Assembly (NCBI GenBank): GCA_023393815.1
Contig: JAEXBU010000080.1
Span: 1 to 31,982 of the forward strand
DNA length: 31,982 nucleotides
Direction of reading: 5' to 3'
Origin: Bacillota bacterium
GTDB lineage: Bacteria; Bacillota; Clostridia; Tissierellales; Peptoniphilaceae
Both the position numbers and the translations under genes were made by a program. Shown in pieces: positions 22,880 through 30,435 of the stretch (positions are counted from its first letter, which is position 1; every line of letters starts with the position of its first letter). Under the pieces are notes generated by a model. That model worked only from the letters and a program-made list of their open reading frames with translations. It searched no databases and had not been told where the DNA came from.

Positions 22880-23152
22880 TGTAGCCATGCACCCGACTTT
22901 GCACAAGTGTTCCACGCGTTACCGAAAGAGTTAACTCAGAGTAGGCGAATCTACGTCACATAAGCGAACTTACTTAGTGCTGCTTCCGTCAAGATCTGAC
23001 ACGGTTCGCAAGGGCTTATTGCGCAGGACCCACTCATCAACATCACTTTTTCCGGGCAGACCGCAAAAAAAATGCGCTGGATCGGGAATTCAATCTTGTT
23101 GTAGCGGATTACAAGTTACAGGGCACCGCTAACTCCCCATCTAGCATGGCAA
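22880..23152 (-). ncRNA. ffs: Signal recognition particle RNA, large bacterial type
   Basis: Read on the - strand, this is a large Gram-positive SRP RNA of about 270 nt, with Alu and S domains. The 5' part has the conserved GCTAGATGGGGAGTTAGCGG and GTGCCCTGTAA segments. The S domain contains GGGTCCTGCGCAA, GTCAG and the invariant GGAAGCAGCACTAAG. GCCATGC near the 5' end (23150-23144) pairs with GCATGGC near the 3' end (22890-22884), closing the molecule. The helix 8 tetraloop reads UGAC (22991-22988) instead of GGAA. It lies some 10 nt downstream of tRNA-Ser and shares its promoter. Exact ends are approximate. It is not followed by dnaX, as is common elsewhere. Confidence 0.95.
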
Positions 23153-23160
23153 ACTTTTCC

Positions 23161-23252
23161 TGGCGGAGAGAGGGGGATTCGAACCCCCGATACGCTATAA
23201 ACGTATACCCGCTTTCCAGGCGAGCGCCTTAAACCAACTCAACCATCTCTCC
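23161..23252 (-). tRNA. tRNA-Ser (anticodon GGA)
   Basis: A 92-nt class II tRNA on the - strand. The acceptor stem GGAGAGA pairs with TCTCTCC, and the discriminator G and CCA are encoded (CCA at 23163-23161). The anticodon loop CTGGAAA gives GGA, reading UCC/UCU serine codons. A long variable arm (GTATACGTTTATAGCGTATC) and a GGTTCGAATCC T-loop complete it. It is the first gene of the tRNA-SRP RNA unit. Confidence 0.97.
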
Positions 23253-23270
23253 ATTGGATTACAGTATATG

Positions 23271-23299
23271 ATTATACGGTCGAATTGGTTCTTTGTCAA
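23271..23299 (-). promoter_or_regulatory. Consensus promoter for tRNA-Ser and SRP RNA
   Basis: On the - strand, a perfect TTGACA (23299-23294), a 17-nt spacer and a perfect TATAAT (23276-23271) lie 18 nt upstream of the tRNA 5' end. This is the only exact consensus match in the window, as expected for stable RNA genes. Confidence 0.92.
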
Positions 23300-23322
23300 G
23301 GGGGAGTTTGAAAAATGTAAGC

Positions 23323-24273
23323 TCACCACTCCCCTTGAACGGAAATGGCGCCGGCGGACAATCGGACGGTATTGTCCGCTACTTGAACGACGAGGGATCC
23401 GTCATCGTCGATGGCCGTGGCTTTGCCGGTGTATTCGATATCGCCTTGAGAAAAGCGAACGGTTTTTCCGACGGTGAAGTTGTACTTGCGGTACGCGTCT
23501 AAAACGGCACCGCGGGGGGCGTGAATCCACTGCCAAAGGCGGTTCATAATGTCTGCCGCCAGTTGATTTCTCGATACCATTTCCTGTAGAGAACCGGCGC
23601 GGTTTAGAGCCTGTTTCTTAAAGGCATCTTTCGGCGTGTGGGTGTTGATTCCTATGCCGACGACGTAGCGCGCTCGTCCCCCGGAAAAATCGGCTTCCGT
23701 TAAAATGCCGCAGATTTTTTTATGGTTCAAGTACAGGTCGTTCACCCATTTAATTTCGACCTTCGCTTCGGATTGTTCCCGGAGGGCTTCTTTTACAGAA
23801 ACGGCGGCGGCCATAGTGAGAATTCCGGGGTCGAGGCAGGCGTCCTCTTTGATGATCGTAGACAGATACAGGCCCGTGCCGAAGGGAGAGAAGAAAGAAT
23901 GGCCTACGCGTCCCTTGCCCGCCGTCTGCTCTTCTGCCGCCATAAAAGAGAAGGAAGGAAACGAATGGGTGCTATCTTCCCGAAAGATGGCATCGTTGGT
24001 GGAGTCGACTTTGTCTTTGACGAGGATTGCGACGTCCTTCAACGGGTCTTCGAGTCGATTCGCGATGGTCTTTTCGTCCAAGGCTTCATAGTTTTCGTTT
24101 AAGCGGTAGCCTCTGTTTGTAACGGCTTCAATGTGGTAGCCGTCGTCTCTTAAGGATTTTATGGATTGCCATATGGCGGCGCGGGAGATGTGTAAGTCCT
24201 TTGCCAGGTCTTCTCCGGAAAGGTAGTCGTCGGCGCGCTTTAAAGTCTCTAGGATGTACTCTTTGTTTTTCAT
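23323..24273 (-). CDS. birA: Bifunctional biotin ligase / biotin operon repressor BirA
   Basis: BirA attaches biotin to carboxylase carrier proteins and, when it has an N-terminal winged helix, also represses biotin genes. This 316-residue form has that HTH (about 1-60: SGEDLAKDLHISRAAIWQSIKSL). The ligase domain shows the biotin loop GKGRVGHSFFSP at 119-130, KWVNDLYLNHKKICGIL at 175-191 with the active lysine K186, and a C-terminal SH3-like domain. The start at 24273 overlaps the trmL stop by one base (TAATG). The longer upstream frame is the reverse shadow of trmL and is rejected. No biotin synthesis genes are nearby, so it may control uptake genes elsewhere. Confidence 0.95.
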   Translation of the reverse strand: MKNKEYILETLKRADDYLSGEDLAKDLHISRAAIWQSIKSLRDDGYHIEAVTNRGYRLNENYEALDEKTIANRLEDPLKDVAILVKDKVDSTNDAIFREDSTHSFPSFSFMAAEEQTAGKGRVGHSFFSPFGTGLYLSTIIKEDACLDPGILTMAAAVSVKEALREQSEAKVEIKWVNDLYLNHKKICGILTEADFSGGRARYVVGIGINTHTPKDAFKKQALNRAGSLQEMVSRNQLAADIMNRLWQWIHAPRGAVLDAYRKYNFTVGKTVRFSQGDIEYTGKATAIDDDGSLVVQVADNTVRLSAGAISVQGEW

Positions 24274-24740
24274 TAGGCCATCCCGGGGTAGTCCAATTGG
24301 CGTAGAGCTTCGAAAAGGATAATGTTTACGGACACCGACAAATTTAAACTGCGTCCGAAGTCTTTCAGCATGGGGATGCGAATGGCCGTGTCGTCGTGAG
24401 CCTTCAAGAGGGGCTCGGGAAGGCCTTTCGTTTCCTTGCCGAAGACCAAAAAATCGCCGTCTTGAAACGCTACGTCGCTGTAGCGTTTGTGAGCCTTGGT
24501 TGAGGCAAAGAAAAAGCGGTGTTCTTTGTATTCTGCCATGACCTCTTCGATGCTGTCGTGGTAATGAATGTCTACTAAGTGCCAGTAATCGAGGCCGCAC
24601 CGCTTGAGATGCTTGTCGTCGACGGAAAAGCCTAAGGGACGCACCAGATGGAGCACACTTTTTGTCAGGCCGCAGCTGCGGGCGATAGCGCCCGTGTTGT
24701 GGGGGATTTCGGGTTCAACTAAACAAATATGCAGGGTCAT
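24273..24740 (-). CDS. trmL: tRNA (cytidine/uridine-34-2'-O)-methyltransferase TrmL
   Basis: TrmL is a SPOUT-fold methyltransferase that modifies the 2'-hydroxyl of the wobble base in certain leucine tRNAs. The 155-residue length is typical. EPEIPHNTGAIAR (9-21) is the first signature, LVFGKETKGLPE (about 98-109) the SAM-binding knot, and RSLNLSVSVNIILFEALRQ the C-terminal signature (usually NLSNSV, here NLSVSV). GGAGG lies five bases before the start, within the end of the upstream helicase gene. It is the middle gene of a helicase-trmL-birA unit with 2-nt and 1-nt junctions, indicating tight co-transcription. Confidence 0.95.
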   Translation of the reverse strand: MTLHICLVEPEIPHNTGAIARSCGLTKSVLHLVRPLGFSVDDKHLKRCGLDYWHLVDIHYHDSIEEVMAEYKEHRFFFASTKAHKRYSDVAFQDGDFLVFGKETKGLPEPLLKAHDDTAIRIPMLKDFGRSLNLSVSVNIILFEALRQLDYPGMA

Positions 24741-24742
24741 GT

Positions 24743-27025
24743 TTACCTCCAGAATGCTTCTATTTTTTCTTTCATGTCTTCGACGGAATGGACGACGGTT
24801 ATGTTCCAGTAGTCGGGGAGCAAGGCCCGTATATCCGGCCGAAGGTAGCGGTCATCCAACAAGAGAAGTTGACCGCGATCCGTGTCCGAGCGAATGATTC
24901 GGCCGGCAGCCTGTACTACTTTTGTGAGCCCCGGATACGTATAGGCATAGGCGTAGCCGTCTTTTCCCGATTGGTTGAAGCGTTCTTTGATCAGTTCTCT
25001 CTCCCGGGACAGGCCGGGCAAGGACAAAGTAAGAATGCTTACGCCCAGTAAGGCGTCGCCGGAAAGATCCACGCCTTCGGAAAAGGCACCGCCCATGACA
25101 CTGTAGCCGTGGACGGGCTTGCACTTTCGGAAGCGGGCGATGTAGTTTGCTCGCTCTTTCTCCGTCATAAAACGAGCTTGGTCGTGGCCATTTTCTTCCC
25201 AATCTTCTGTAGCCTGCACTACCTGATCTTTGTAGGCGTAGGAGGGAAAGAAGTGGATGAAATTTCCCGGATGTGTTCGAGTAAACGCCTTTAAGTAGCG
25301 GCTCACTTCATGAAGATTACGGGTTCGGTCTTTATACCGGGTGGATAGATGGGGCGGATGCAGGACGAGAAGGTGCGCAGGGTCGAAAGGGCTCTTCAGG
25401 GTCATGGCTTTGGCGTCGTCTCCGGCTCCCAGACAGTAGCGATGGTAGTCCATGGGCGAAAGAGTGGCGGAGAAATATACCGTCGAGCGGAACAATTGTC
25501 GTCGCGCCGACAGCACCGCGGAAGGATCCAGACACAGAAGCGCTAAGGTCTCTTTCTGCGGCACGAAAAATGTAAAGTATCGTGCATCGTAAAAAAGATT
25601 TAAATTCTGCCAGTCCAGCAGGCGAAAATAGAGTTCGAGAAAGTCGTCGTCGGGTTCTGCGGACAGGCGCGCCAAATAAGTCGCCATAGCGTCGGTCAGA
25701 TCTTCCACGGCCTCGATAAAATCATCGCGCAGTTCGACGAACGTGGCACCTTCCACCGAGGTAACGAGACGCAGTTGCCTTATAAAAAGATCGGCGAAGG
25801 TGCGCAATTTTTCCGTCGGGTAGTCGATGTTGTCTATTGTGCGGACATCGAGGTGTCCTGAATACATATCCCGCCCGCGGTCGATCACGTTGTGGGCTTC
25901 GTCTACAAGTAGGCATGTGCGGCTCAGACGATCGCGATCTTCCAACAGTCGTTCCAAATAGCTTTTCGGGTGAAAAACGTAATTATAATCGCCGATTAAA
26001 ATGTTGGACAGATTGCTTAGATCCAGGGAATATTCGAAAGGACAGAGGCGATGCTTTTCGGCGTAGTGTGCCACAGTTTGTCTATCGAATAAGTCCTCGT
26101 GGTCGAAAATATCCACAATGCCGTCGATTAACCGGTCGTAATGGCCTTTGGCGTAGGCGCACCGTTCGGGGGTGCAGGCGACCTCGTCGTTTAAACAGGC
26201 TTTTTCCTTGGCGACAAGCTCCGTACTTTTCATGCGGAGTCCGGCACCGGCGAGCATGGATAAAGTATCGGCGGCGATGGCTTTTTGGGTGGATCGGCCG
26301 GTGGCGTAAAAGACGCCGTCCAGGATCCCTTCGCCGATGGCCTTCACGGCCGAGAACAAAGTGGCGAGAGTTTTTCCAATGCCCGTGGGCGCCTGTATTA
26401 GAAGAGTGCCCTTCGTCAGGATCATGTTGTAGACCGCGACCGCCATATCCCTCTGTCCCGGGCGAAAGTCGTCAAAAGGAAATTTCAGATCTTTTGCCGA
26501 TTGCACGGACAGAATTCGGAAGTCGTTTAGTCGCTTTTGAATGCGCTGAAACCGCGTCATGACCTCGTTCATGAAGTCGTTCAGTTCGTCTATGGATGCG
26601 ATTTTGTCGTAGCGAAAGACGGATTCGTCTTCAATGCGGATGTAGGTAAGGCGCAAGTGCATGGTATCCAAGCCGCGTTCCTTCGCGTACAGATAGCCGT
26701 AACACTTTAGTTGTGCCCAGTGCAACTCGTCGGGTCGGGCGTCGATGGCCGCTTTCGTATAGACCGTCGATTTTATTTCGTCGAGCAAAGGGACGTCTCC
26801 GTCCAGTCCGTCGATGCGCCCCTCCAGGACAATCTCGCCCCCATCGTAGGCTACGGTGCCCGCGATTTCCACCTCCGTTTCAAAGGAAGGAGGGTAGGCC
26901 CTTTGTAATTTTTGATGGAGGCGAATGCCTTCCAGAGCCCGTTTATGAGAGAGAAAACCTGTGTCGATGTCGCCACTTCGAAGCGTGAAAGCCAGCAACT
27001 TACGCACGGACCAATGATTTTTCAT
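24743..27025 (-). CDS. Fused PD-(D/E)xK nuclease and Rad3/XPD-type (DinG-like) DNA helicase
   Basis: This 760-residue protein joins two DNA-processing modules. The N-terminal ~130 residues carry the full RecB/Cas4-type nuclease set: H37 (RLHQKLQ), D72 (EGRIDGL), E83 and K85 (DEIKS), Q105 and Y109 (QLKCYGY). The rest is a superfamily 2 helicase of the XPD/DinG class: Walker A APTGIGKT at 212-219, DEAH at 375-378 and late motifs including GAFSEGVDLSGD and QAAGRIIRSDTDRG. Four cysteines (277, 284, 289, 328) between Walker A and DEAH match the iron-sulfur cluster of this class. The protein probably processes branched or damaged DNA. The start at 27025 has AAAGGTGGTG upstream. trmL follows after 2 nt. 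Confidence 0.9.
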   Translation of the reverse strand: MKNHWSVRKLLAFTLRSGDIDTGFLSHKRALEGIRLHQKLQRAYPPSFETEVEIAGTVAYDGGEIVLEGRIDGLDGDVPLLDEIKSTVYTKAAIDARPDELHWAQLKCYGYLYAKERGLDTMHLRLTYIRIEDESVFRYDKIASIDELNDFMNEVMTRFQRIQKRLNDFRILSVQSAKDLKFPFDDFRPGQRDMAVAVYNMILTKGTLLIQAPTGIGKTLATLFSAVKAIGEGILDGVFYATGRSTQKAIAADTLSMLAGAGLRMKSTELVAKEKACLNDEVACTPERCAYAKGHYDRLIDGIVDIFDHEDLFDRQTVAHYAEKHRLCPFEYSLDLSNLSNILIGDYNYVFHPKSYLERLLEDRDRLSRTCLLVDEAHNVIDRGRDMYSGHLDVRTIDNIDYPTEKLRTFADLFIRQLRLVTSVEGATFVELRDDFIEAVEDLTDAMATYLARLSAEPDDDFLELYFRLLDWQNLNLFYDARYFTFFVPQKETLALLCLDPSAVLSARRQLFRSTVYFSATLSPMDYHRYCLGAGDDAKAMTLKSPFDPAHLLVLHPPHLSTRYKDRTRNLHEVSRYLKAFTRTHPGNFIHFFPSYAYKDQVVQATEDWEENGHDQARFMTEKERANYIARFRKCKPVHGYSVMGGAFSEGVDLSGDALLGVSILTLSLPGLSRERELIKERFNQSGKDGYAYAYTYPGLTKVVQAAGRIIRSDTDRGQLLLLDDRYLRPDIRALLPDYWNITVVHSVEDMKEKIEAFWR

Positions 27026-27060
27026 ACTATCACCACCTTTATTATACACGCTTTTGTCTC

Positions 27061-27089
27061 TTGCGAGGGAAATCGCGCACAGGTATAAT
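27061..27089 (+). promoter_or_regulatory. Promoter of the class II aldolase gene
   Basis: TTGCGA (27061-27066), a 17-nt spacer and TATAAT (27084-27089) lie about 20 nt upstream of the aldolase start. The helicase gene is transcribed divergently from the same 86-nt region, with a TATAAT on the - strand near 27046. Confidence 0.75.
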
Positions 27090-27095
27090 GTGCGC
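27075..27095 (+). promoter_or_regulatory. Dyad (candidate operator) over the aldolase -10 box
   Basis: GCGCAC (27075-27080) and GTGCGC (27090-27095) form a perfect inverted repeat with a 9-nt centre that contains the whole TATAAT. A protein bound here would block polymerase. No regulator gene is adjacent, so the binder is unknown. Confidence 0.5.
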
Positions 27096-27111
27096 AGGAG
27101 GAATAGATACA

Positions 27112-27756
27112 ATGGAAACAAAGGACAGAAATGACCTCATTCAATACGGTTTGGCTCTCGTTGAAGAAGGACTTACCTTCGGTAGCGGCGGGAATCTATC
27201 CGTTCGCAGCGACGACAGCCAAAGTTTTTTTGTGACCCCGTCGGGGATGGATTACGACGCGCTGAAGAAAAGCGATCTCGTCCACATGGATCCAGGTGGA
27301 AATGTCATTGCCGGAACGCGGAAACCCTCATCGGAATGGCCCATGCATGCCGCCATCTATCGCTCTCGTCCTGATGTGCGCGCCTTGATTCACAGCCACA
27401 GCAAATACATTAGCGCCTTTTCCGTCTTGGGCGAGGACTTGGGGCCTGTCAGTTATTTAATCGCCTCGTCCGGGGTTGCATCCGTACCATGCGCGCCCTA
27501 CGAGACGTTCGGCACTGACGCGTTGGCTCAAAAGGTGGTCGCGTCCATGGGAAAAACCTCCAAAGCGGTGATTTTGGCGAACCACGGTTTGATTGCCGGG
27601 GGAAAGAACTTAAAAGAAGCGCTGAGCTTAACGCGGGATCTGGAATTTTGTGCCTTTATGTACATGACCGCGTTGGCCACTGGCAAGCCGATTCAGATGA
27701 TTCCTGAAAAGAAAATCGATGAAGTAATTGCAAAATTAAAAACCTATGGTCAGTAA
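27112..27756 (+). CDS. Class II aldolase (L-fuculose-phosphate aldolase-like)
   Basis: Class II aldolases of this type cleave sugar phosphates such as fuculose-1-phosphate to dihydroxyacetone phosphate and an aldehyde, or epimerise ribulose-5-phosphate, using zinc. The 214-residue protein has GSGGNLSVR at 24-32, TPSGMDY at 42-48, catalytic E75 (SSEWPMH) and zinc ligands H94, H96 (HSHS) and H158 (ANHGLI). The pattern fits FucA-like aldolases; the true substrate cannot be read from the sequence, and no sugar catabolic genes surround it. CAGGAGG precedes the ATG at 27112. It is monocistronic, with its own promoter, dyad and terminator. Confidence 0.9.
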   Translation: METKDRNDLIQYGLALVEEGLTFGSGGNLSVRSDDSQSFFVTPSGMDYDALKKSDLVHMDPGGNVIAGTRKPSSEWPMHAAIYRSRPDVRALIHSHSKYISAFSVLGEDLGPVSYLIASSGVASVPCAPYETFGTDALAQKVVASMGKTSKAVILANHGLIAGGKNLKEALSLTRDLEFCAFMYMTALATGKPIQMIPEKKIDEVIAKLKTYGQ

Positions 27757-27761
27757 TCCCG

Positions 27762-27784
27762 CCGGCGAGACATCGCCGGTTTTT
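27762..27784 (+). terminator. Intrinsic terminator after the aldolase gene
   Basis: CCGGCGA (27762-27768) and TCGCCGG (27773-27779) form a 7-bp GC-rich stem with a GACA loop and five T residues. Confidence 0.9.
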
Positions 27785-27867
27785 GTATGGATAAAGAATG
27801 GAAGACGGGTTGTCCCGAGGCCCGTCAGGGGAGCGCGTGGAGGGTGTCGATCTATGGAAAATAAATA

Positions 27868-27896
27868 TTGATTATTAATATCTATGATGATATGAT
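27868..27896 (+). promoter_or_regulatory. Promoter of the metal ATPase operon, with embedded dyad
   Basis: TTGATT (27868-27873), a 17-nt spacer and TATGAT (27891-27896) precede the small protein gene. An inverted repeat ATATC-N6-GATAT (27878-27893) overlaps the spacer and -10 and could bind a metal-responsive repressor. Confidence 0.6.
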
Positions 27897-27920
27897 GATT
27901 CCGGAAAGAGGTGATTATTG

Positions 27921-28220
27921 ATGAAAAAGAAATTGATGAGTGTTGGAGCCGGAGTCCTTCTGGGTGTAATCGGTGAAAAGATCGTCAAGTCCAATGTAGT
28001 AAAGAATTTAGCGGTAAGCACGGTGAGCGACGGCTTAAAGATTAAAGAAGGCATTGATCATACCATTGAGAAGGTAAAAGAAAGTGCAGAAGATATTGTA
28101 GCCGAAGCAAAGGTGAAGAAAGAAGAGGACGAAAGAGCAAAAAGAGAAGCGGAAGAGGCCGAAGAAACCGTGGAAGAATTGGCGGAAGCGGCGGATGATG
28201 TAGCAGAAGCTGCAGAATAA
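27921..28220 (+). CDS. Small membrane-anchored protein, DUF6110-like
   Basis: This 99-residue protein has one N-terminal hydrophobic segment (MSVGAGVLLGVIGEKIV, about 6-22) and a long, highly charged helical tail (KEGIDHTIEKVKESAEDIVAEAKVKKEEDERAKRE, then an Asp/Glu/Ala-rich end). It resembles the DUF6110 family, which I recall as a frequent companion of clostridial metal P-type ATPases. That assignment is from memory of the pattern. The acidic tail could bind metal ions or contact the ATPase. The ATG at 27921 has AGAGGTGAT upstream; a TTG three bases earlier is less likely. The ATPase starts one base after its stop, so they form a tight operon. Confidence 0.75.
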   Translation: MKKKLMSVGAGVLLGVIGEKIVKSNVVKNLAVSTVSDGLKIKEGIDHTIEKVKESAEDIVAEAKVKKEEDERAKREAEEAEETVEELAEAADDVAEAAE

Positions 28221-28221
28221 A

Positions 28222-30303
28222 ATGAAGGTCTCTATTGCGCACCGTTTGCCCGGCAGGACGCGTTTGTCGTCCGGCTATCATTTTACTTACGACCGTGCCA
28301 ACAAGTTGAAGTATGTGTTGGAGTCCATTCCCGGAATTACTTATGTAAAGGTTTCCCCTTTAACCGGAAGCATTCTCATCTATCATGAAGAGGATCTTGG
28401 TCTGAAGCGAGCCTGTAGGAAATTGGTGGATTTAAAAGTTTCGTCTCTCGACGGGCTGGAGATCGACGATTCTTCCTATATTCCTTTGGAGGAAAAAGAG
28501 CTTTTCCACATTGTGAGAGACGCATTTCAAATGCGTTTTATCATGAAGAACTTCCTGCCTATGCCCGTGAGAACCGTCGCGACCTTTATTCGGGCGTCGA
28601 AGTTTATAAAAAAAGGCCTTCTCGCCCTGTATGAGCGAAACTTCAATGTGGACGTGTTGGATGCTACGGCCATTGGCGTGTCTTTGGCGACCGACGATTT
28701 CGCTGCGGCTTCTTCCATTATGTTCTTGCTGGATTTAGGTGAGAAGTTGGAAGATTGGATCTTTGAAAAGTCGCAGAAGGATTTGATTCACACTTTGGAT
28801 TTAAACGTGGACAAAGTTTTTGTCGTCGACGGAAAAGAAAAATACGTTAAAAATCTGAAAGATGTCGCGATCGGCGACGTGGTAGAAGTGACCATGGGCG
28901 CCACCATTCCCGTAGACGGCACAGTCGTCAAGGGAGTTGGGTCGGTGAATCAATCGTCCTTCACAGGTGAAAGCGTTCCGGTGAAAAAAGAGGAGGGGAA
29001 AACTGTTTTCGCCGGCACGGTTTTGGAAGAAGGTATGTTGCACGTAAAAACGGAAAAGCTTTATAATGAAAGCCGGATGAGTCACATTATTCAACTGATT
29101 GGCGAAAGCGAAAAAAATAAGTCTATGGCGCAAAAAAAAGCGGAAAGCATGGCGGATTCCCTCGTCAAATATTCGTTTTTCGGAGCCATTCTCTCTTACG
29201 CAATAACGCGGTCGGTGAACAGGGCAAAAGCCTTTTTAATGGTGGATTTTTCCTGTGCGCTGAAGCTCACGATCCCCATCGCCGTGATGAAAGCCATGAG
29301 CCAATCCGGCCGATCGGGCGTGCTCGTCAAGGGCGGGAAGTACTTGGAAAGTCTGGCGCAGGCGGATACCATCGTCTTCGACAAGACAGGGACTTTGACC
29401 AACTCCTCTCCGACGGTGGAAAAAATCATCGCCTTCGACGGCTATACGGAAGACGGTTGCTTGCGAATTGCGGCTTGTTTGGAAGAACATTTCCCCCATT
29501 CCATTGCCAATGCGGTGGTAGATGCGGCGGTGAAAAAGGATTTGCGGCATGAAGAAATGCACTCGGAGACGGAATATATCGTTGCCCACGGCATTTCCTC
29601 GAAGATCGACGGAAAAACCGCTTTGATCGGTTCGGCCCATTTCGTTTTCGACGACGAAAAGGTTCGATTGACGACCGATAAAGAGGCTGTCATTGAGGCA
29701 TTAAAGGAAAATTATTCGTTACTTTATTTGGCATACGACGGGGAGTTGATTGCCGTCTTGTGTATTGCCGATCCCGTACGATCGGACGCGAAAGAGACCG
29801 TCGAGGCCCTTCGTTCTTACGGTTTTACGAATATTGCCATGTTAACCGGAGACGGGGAAAATGCTGCACGGTATGTGGCGGAACAATTGGGGTTGGATTA
29901 TTACCGTTCCCAAGTGTTGCCGGAAGACAAGGCCGACTATATTCGCAGTCAGAAAGCGTGTGGCAGAAAAGTGGTCATGATTGGCGACGGAATTAACGAT
30001 TCCGTGGCTCTTTCCGGAGCCGACGTGGGTATTGCCATGCACAAAGGAGCCGATATCGCTCGGGAAATTGCGGATATTGCCATCGGAAGTGACGATCTCA
30101 CGTCCATTGTCGAAGTGGTAAAAATTGCGAAGGAGTTGGAAGGCCGTATTAGACGCGATTATAACAAGATTATTTCGCTAAATTCTTTGTTAATTGCCCT
30201 GGGCTATTTCCAAGTAATTTCGAATACGTCGTCGTCGTTTCTCCATAATTCGTCCACGGTGGCGATTGCCATGGATAACATGAAAGACTACACATTAGTC
30301 TAG
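28222..30303 (+). CDS. P1B-type heavy-metal translocating ATPase (CtpC-like)
   Basis: This 693-residue ATPase pumps a metal ion out of the cytosol. It has TGES at 248-251 (actuator), the phosphorylated aspartate D387 in DKTGTLT and GDGIND near 590. An HMA-like fold at 1-80 lacks the usual CxxC. The membrane metal site reads DFSCALKLTIP (342-352), that is SCALK rather than the CPC of copper or zinc pumps, and the HP locus reads EEHFPHSIA. These features resemble CtpC-like pumps linked to manganese or iron rather than copper, but the substrate is inferred. The gene is one base downstream of the small acidic-tailed protein and ends at tandem terminators. Confidence 0.9.
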   Translation: MKVSIAHRLPGRTRLSSGYHFTYDRANKLKYVLESIPGITYVKVSPLTGSILIYHEEDLGLKRACRKLVDLKVSSLDGLEIDDSSYIPLEEKELFHIVRDAFQMRFIMKNFLPMPVRTVATFIRASKFIKKGLLALYERNFNVDVLDATAIGVSLATDDFAAASSIMFLLDLGEKLEDWIFEKSQKDLIHTLDLNVDKVFVVDGKEKYVKNLKDVAIGDVVEVTMGATIPVDGTVVKGVGSVNQSSFTGESVPVKKEEGKTVFAGTVLEEGMLHVKTEKLYNESRMSHIIQLIGESEKNKSMAQKKAESMADSLVKYSFFGAILSYAITRSVNRAKAFLMVDFSCALKLTIPIAVMKAMSQSGRSGVLVKGGKYLESLAQADTIVFDKTGTLTNSSPTVEKIIAFDGYTEDGCLRIAACLEEHFPHSIANAVVDAAVKKDLRHEEMHSETEYIVAHGISSKIDGKTALIGSAHFVFDDEKVRLTTDKEAVIEALKENYSLLYLAYDGELIAVLCIADPVRSDAKETVEALRSYGFTNIAMLTGDGENAARYVAEQLGLDYYRSQVLPEDKADYIRSQKACGRKVVMIGDGINDSVALSGADVGIAMHKGADIAREIADIAIGSDDLTSIVEVVKIAKELEGRIRRDYNKIISLNSLLIALGYFQVISNTSSSFLHNSSTVAIAMDNMKDYTLV

Positions 30304-30334
30304 CGAAAGATAGGAAAGATGGTAGCCATAGAAG

Positions 30335-30370
30335 AAAAGACTGAACGAGACGGTTCAGTCTTTTTTTTTT
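30335..30370 (+). terminator. Intrinsic terminator of the ATPase operon
   Basis: AAAAGACTGAAC (30335-30346) and GTTCAGTCTTTT (30353-30364) form a perfect 12-bp stem with a GAGACG loop, followed by a ten-base T run. Confidence 0.93.
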
Positions 30371-30376
30371 GCAAAG

Positions 30377-30406
30377 AAAAAGCCTCCGAAAAATCGGAGG
30401 CTTTTT
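30377..30406. terminator. Bidirectional terminator downstream of superoxide reductase
   Basis: AAAAAGCCTCCGA (30377-30389) and TCGGAGGCTTTTT (30394-30406) form a perfect 13-bp stem with an AAAA loop. It lies 30 nt past the stop of the - strand superoxide reductase gene and backs up the ATPase terminator. Confidence 0.93.
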
Positions 30407-30435
30407 CGGTCGACGTAGCGACCGAGGAGGGCGTT

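Noticed and set aside
25837..26562. 241-codon + strand frame opposite the helicase gene
   Set aside because: Its composition is arginine- and proline-rich nonsense and the helicase motifs on the other strand are complete.
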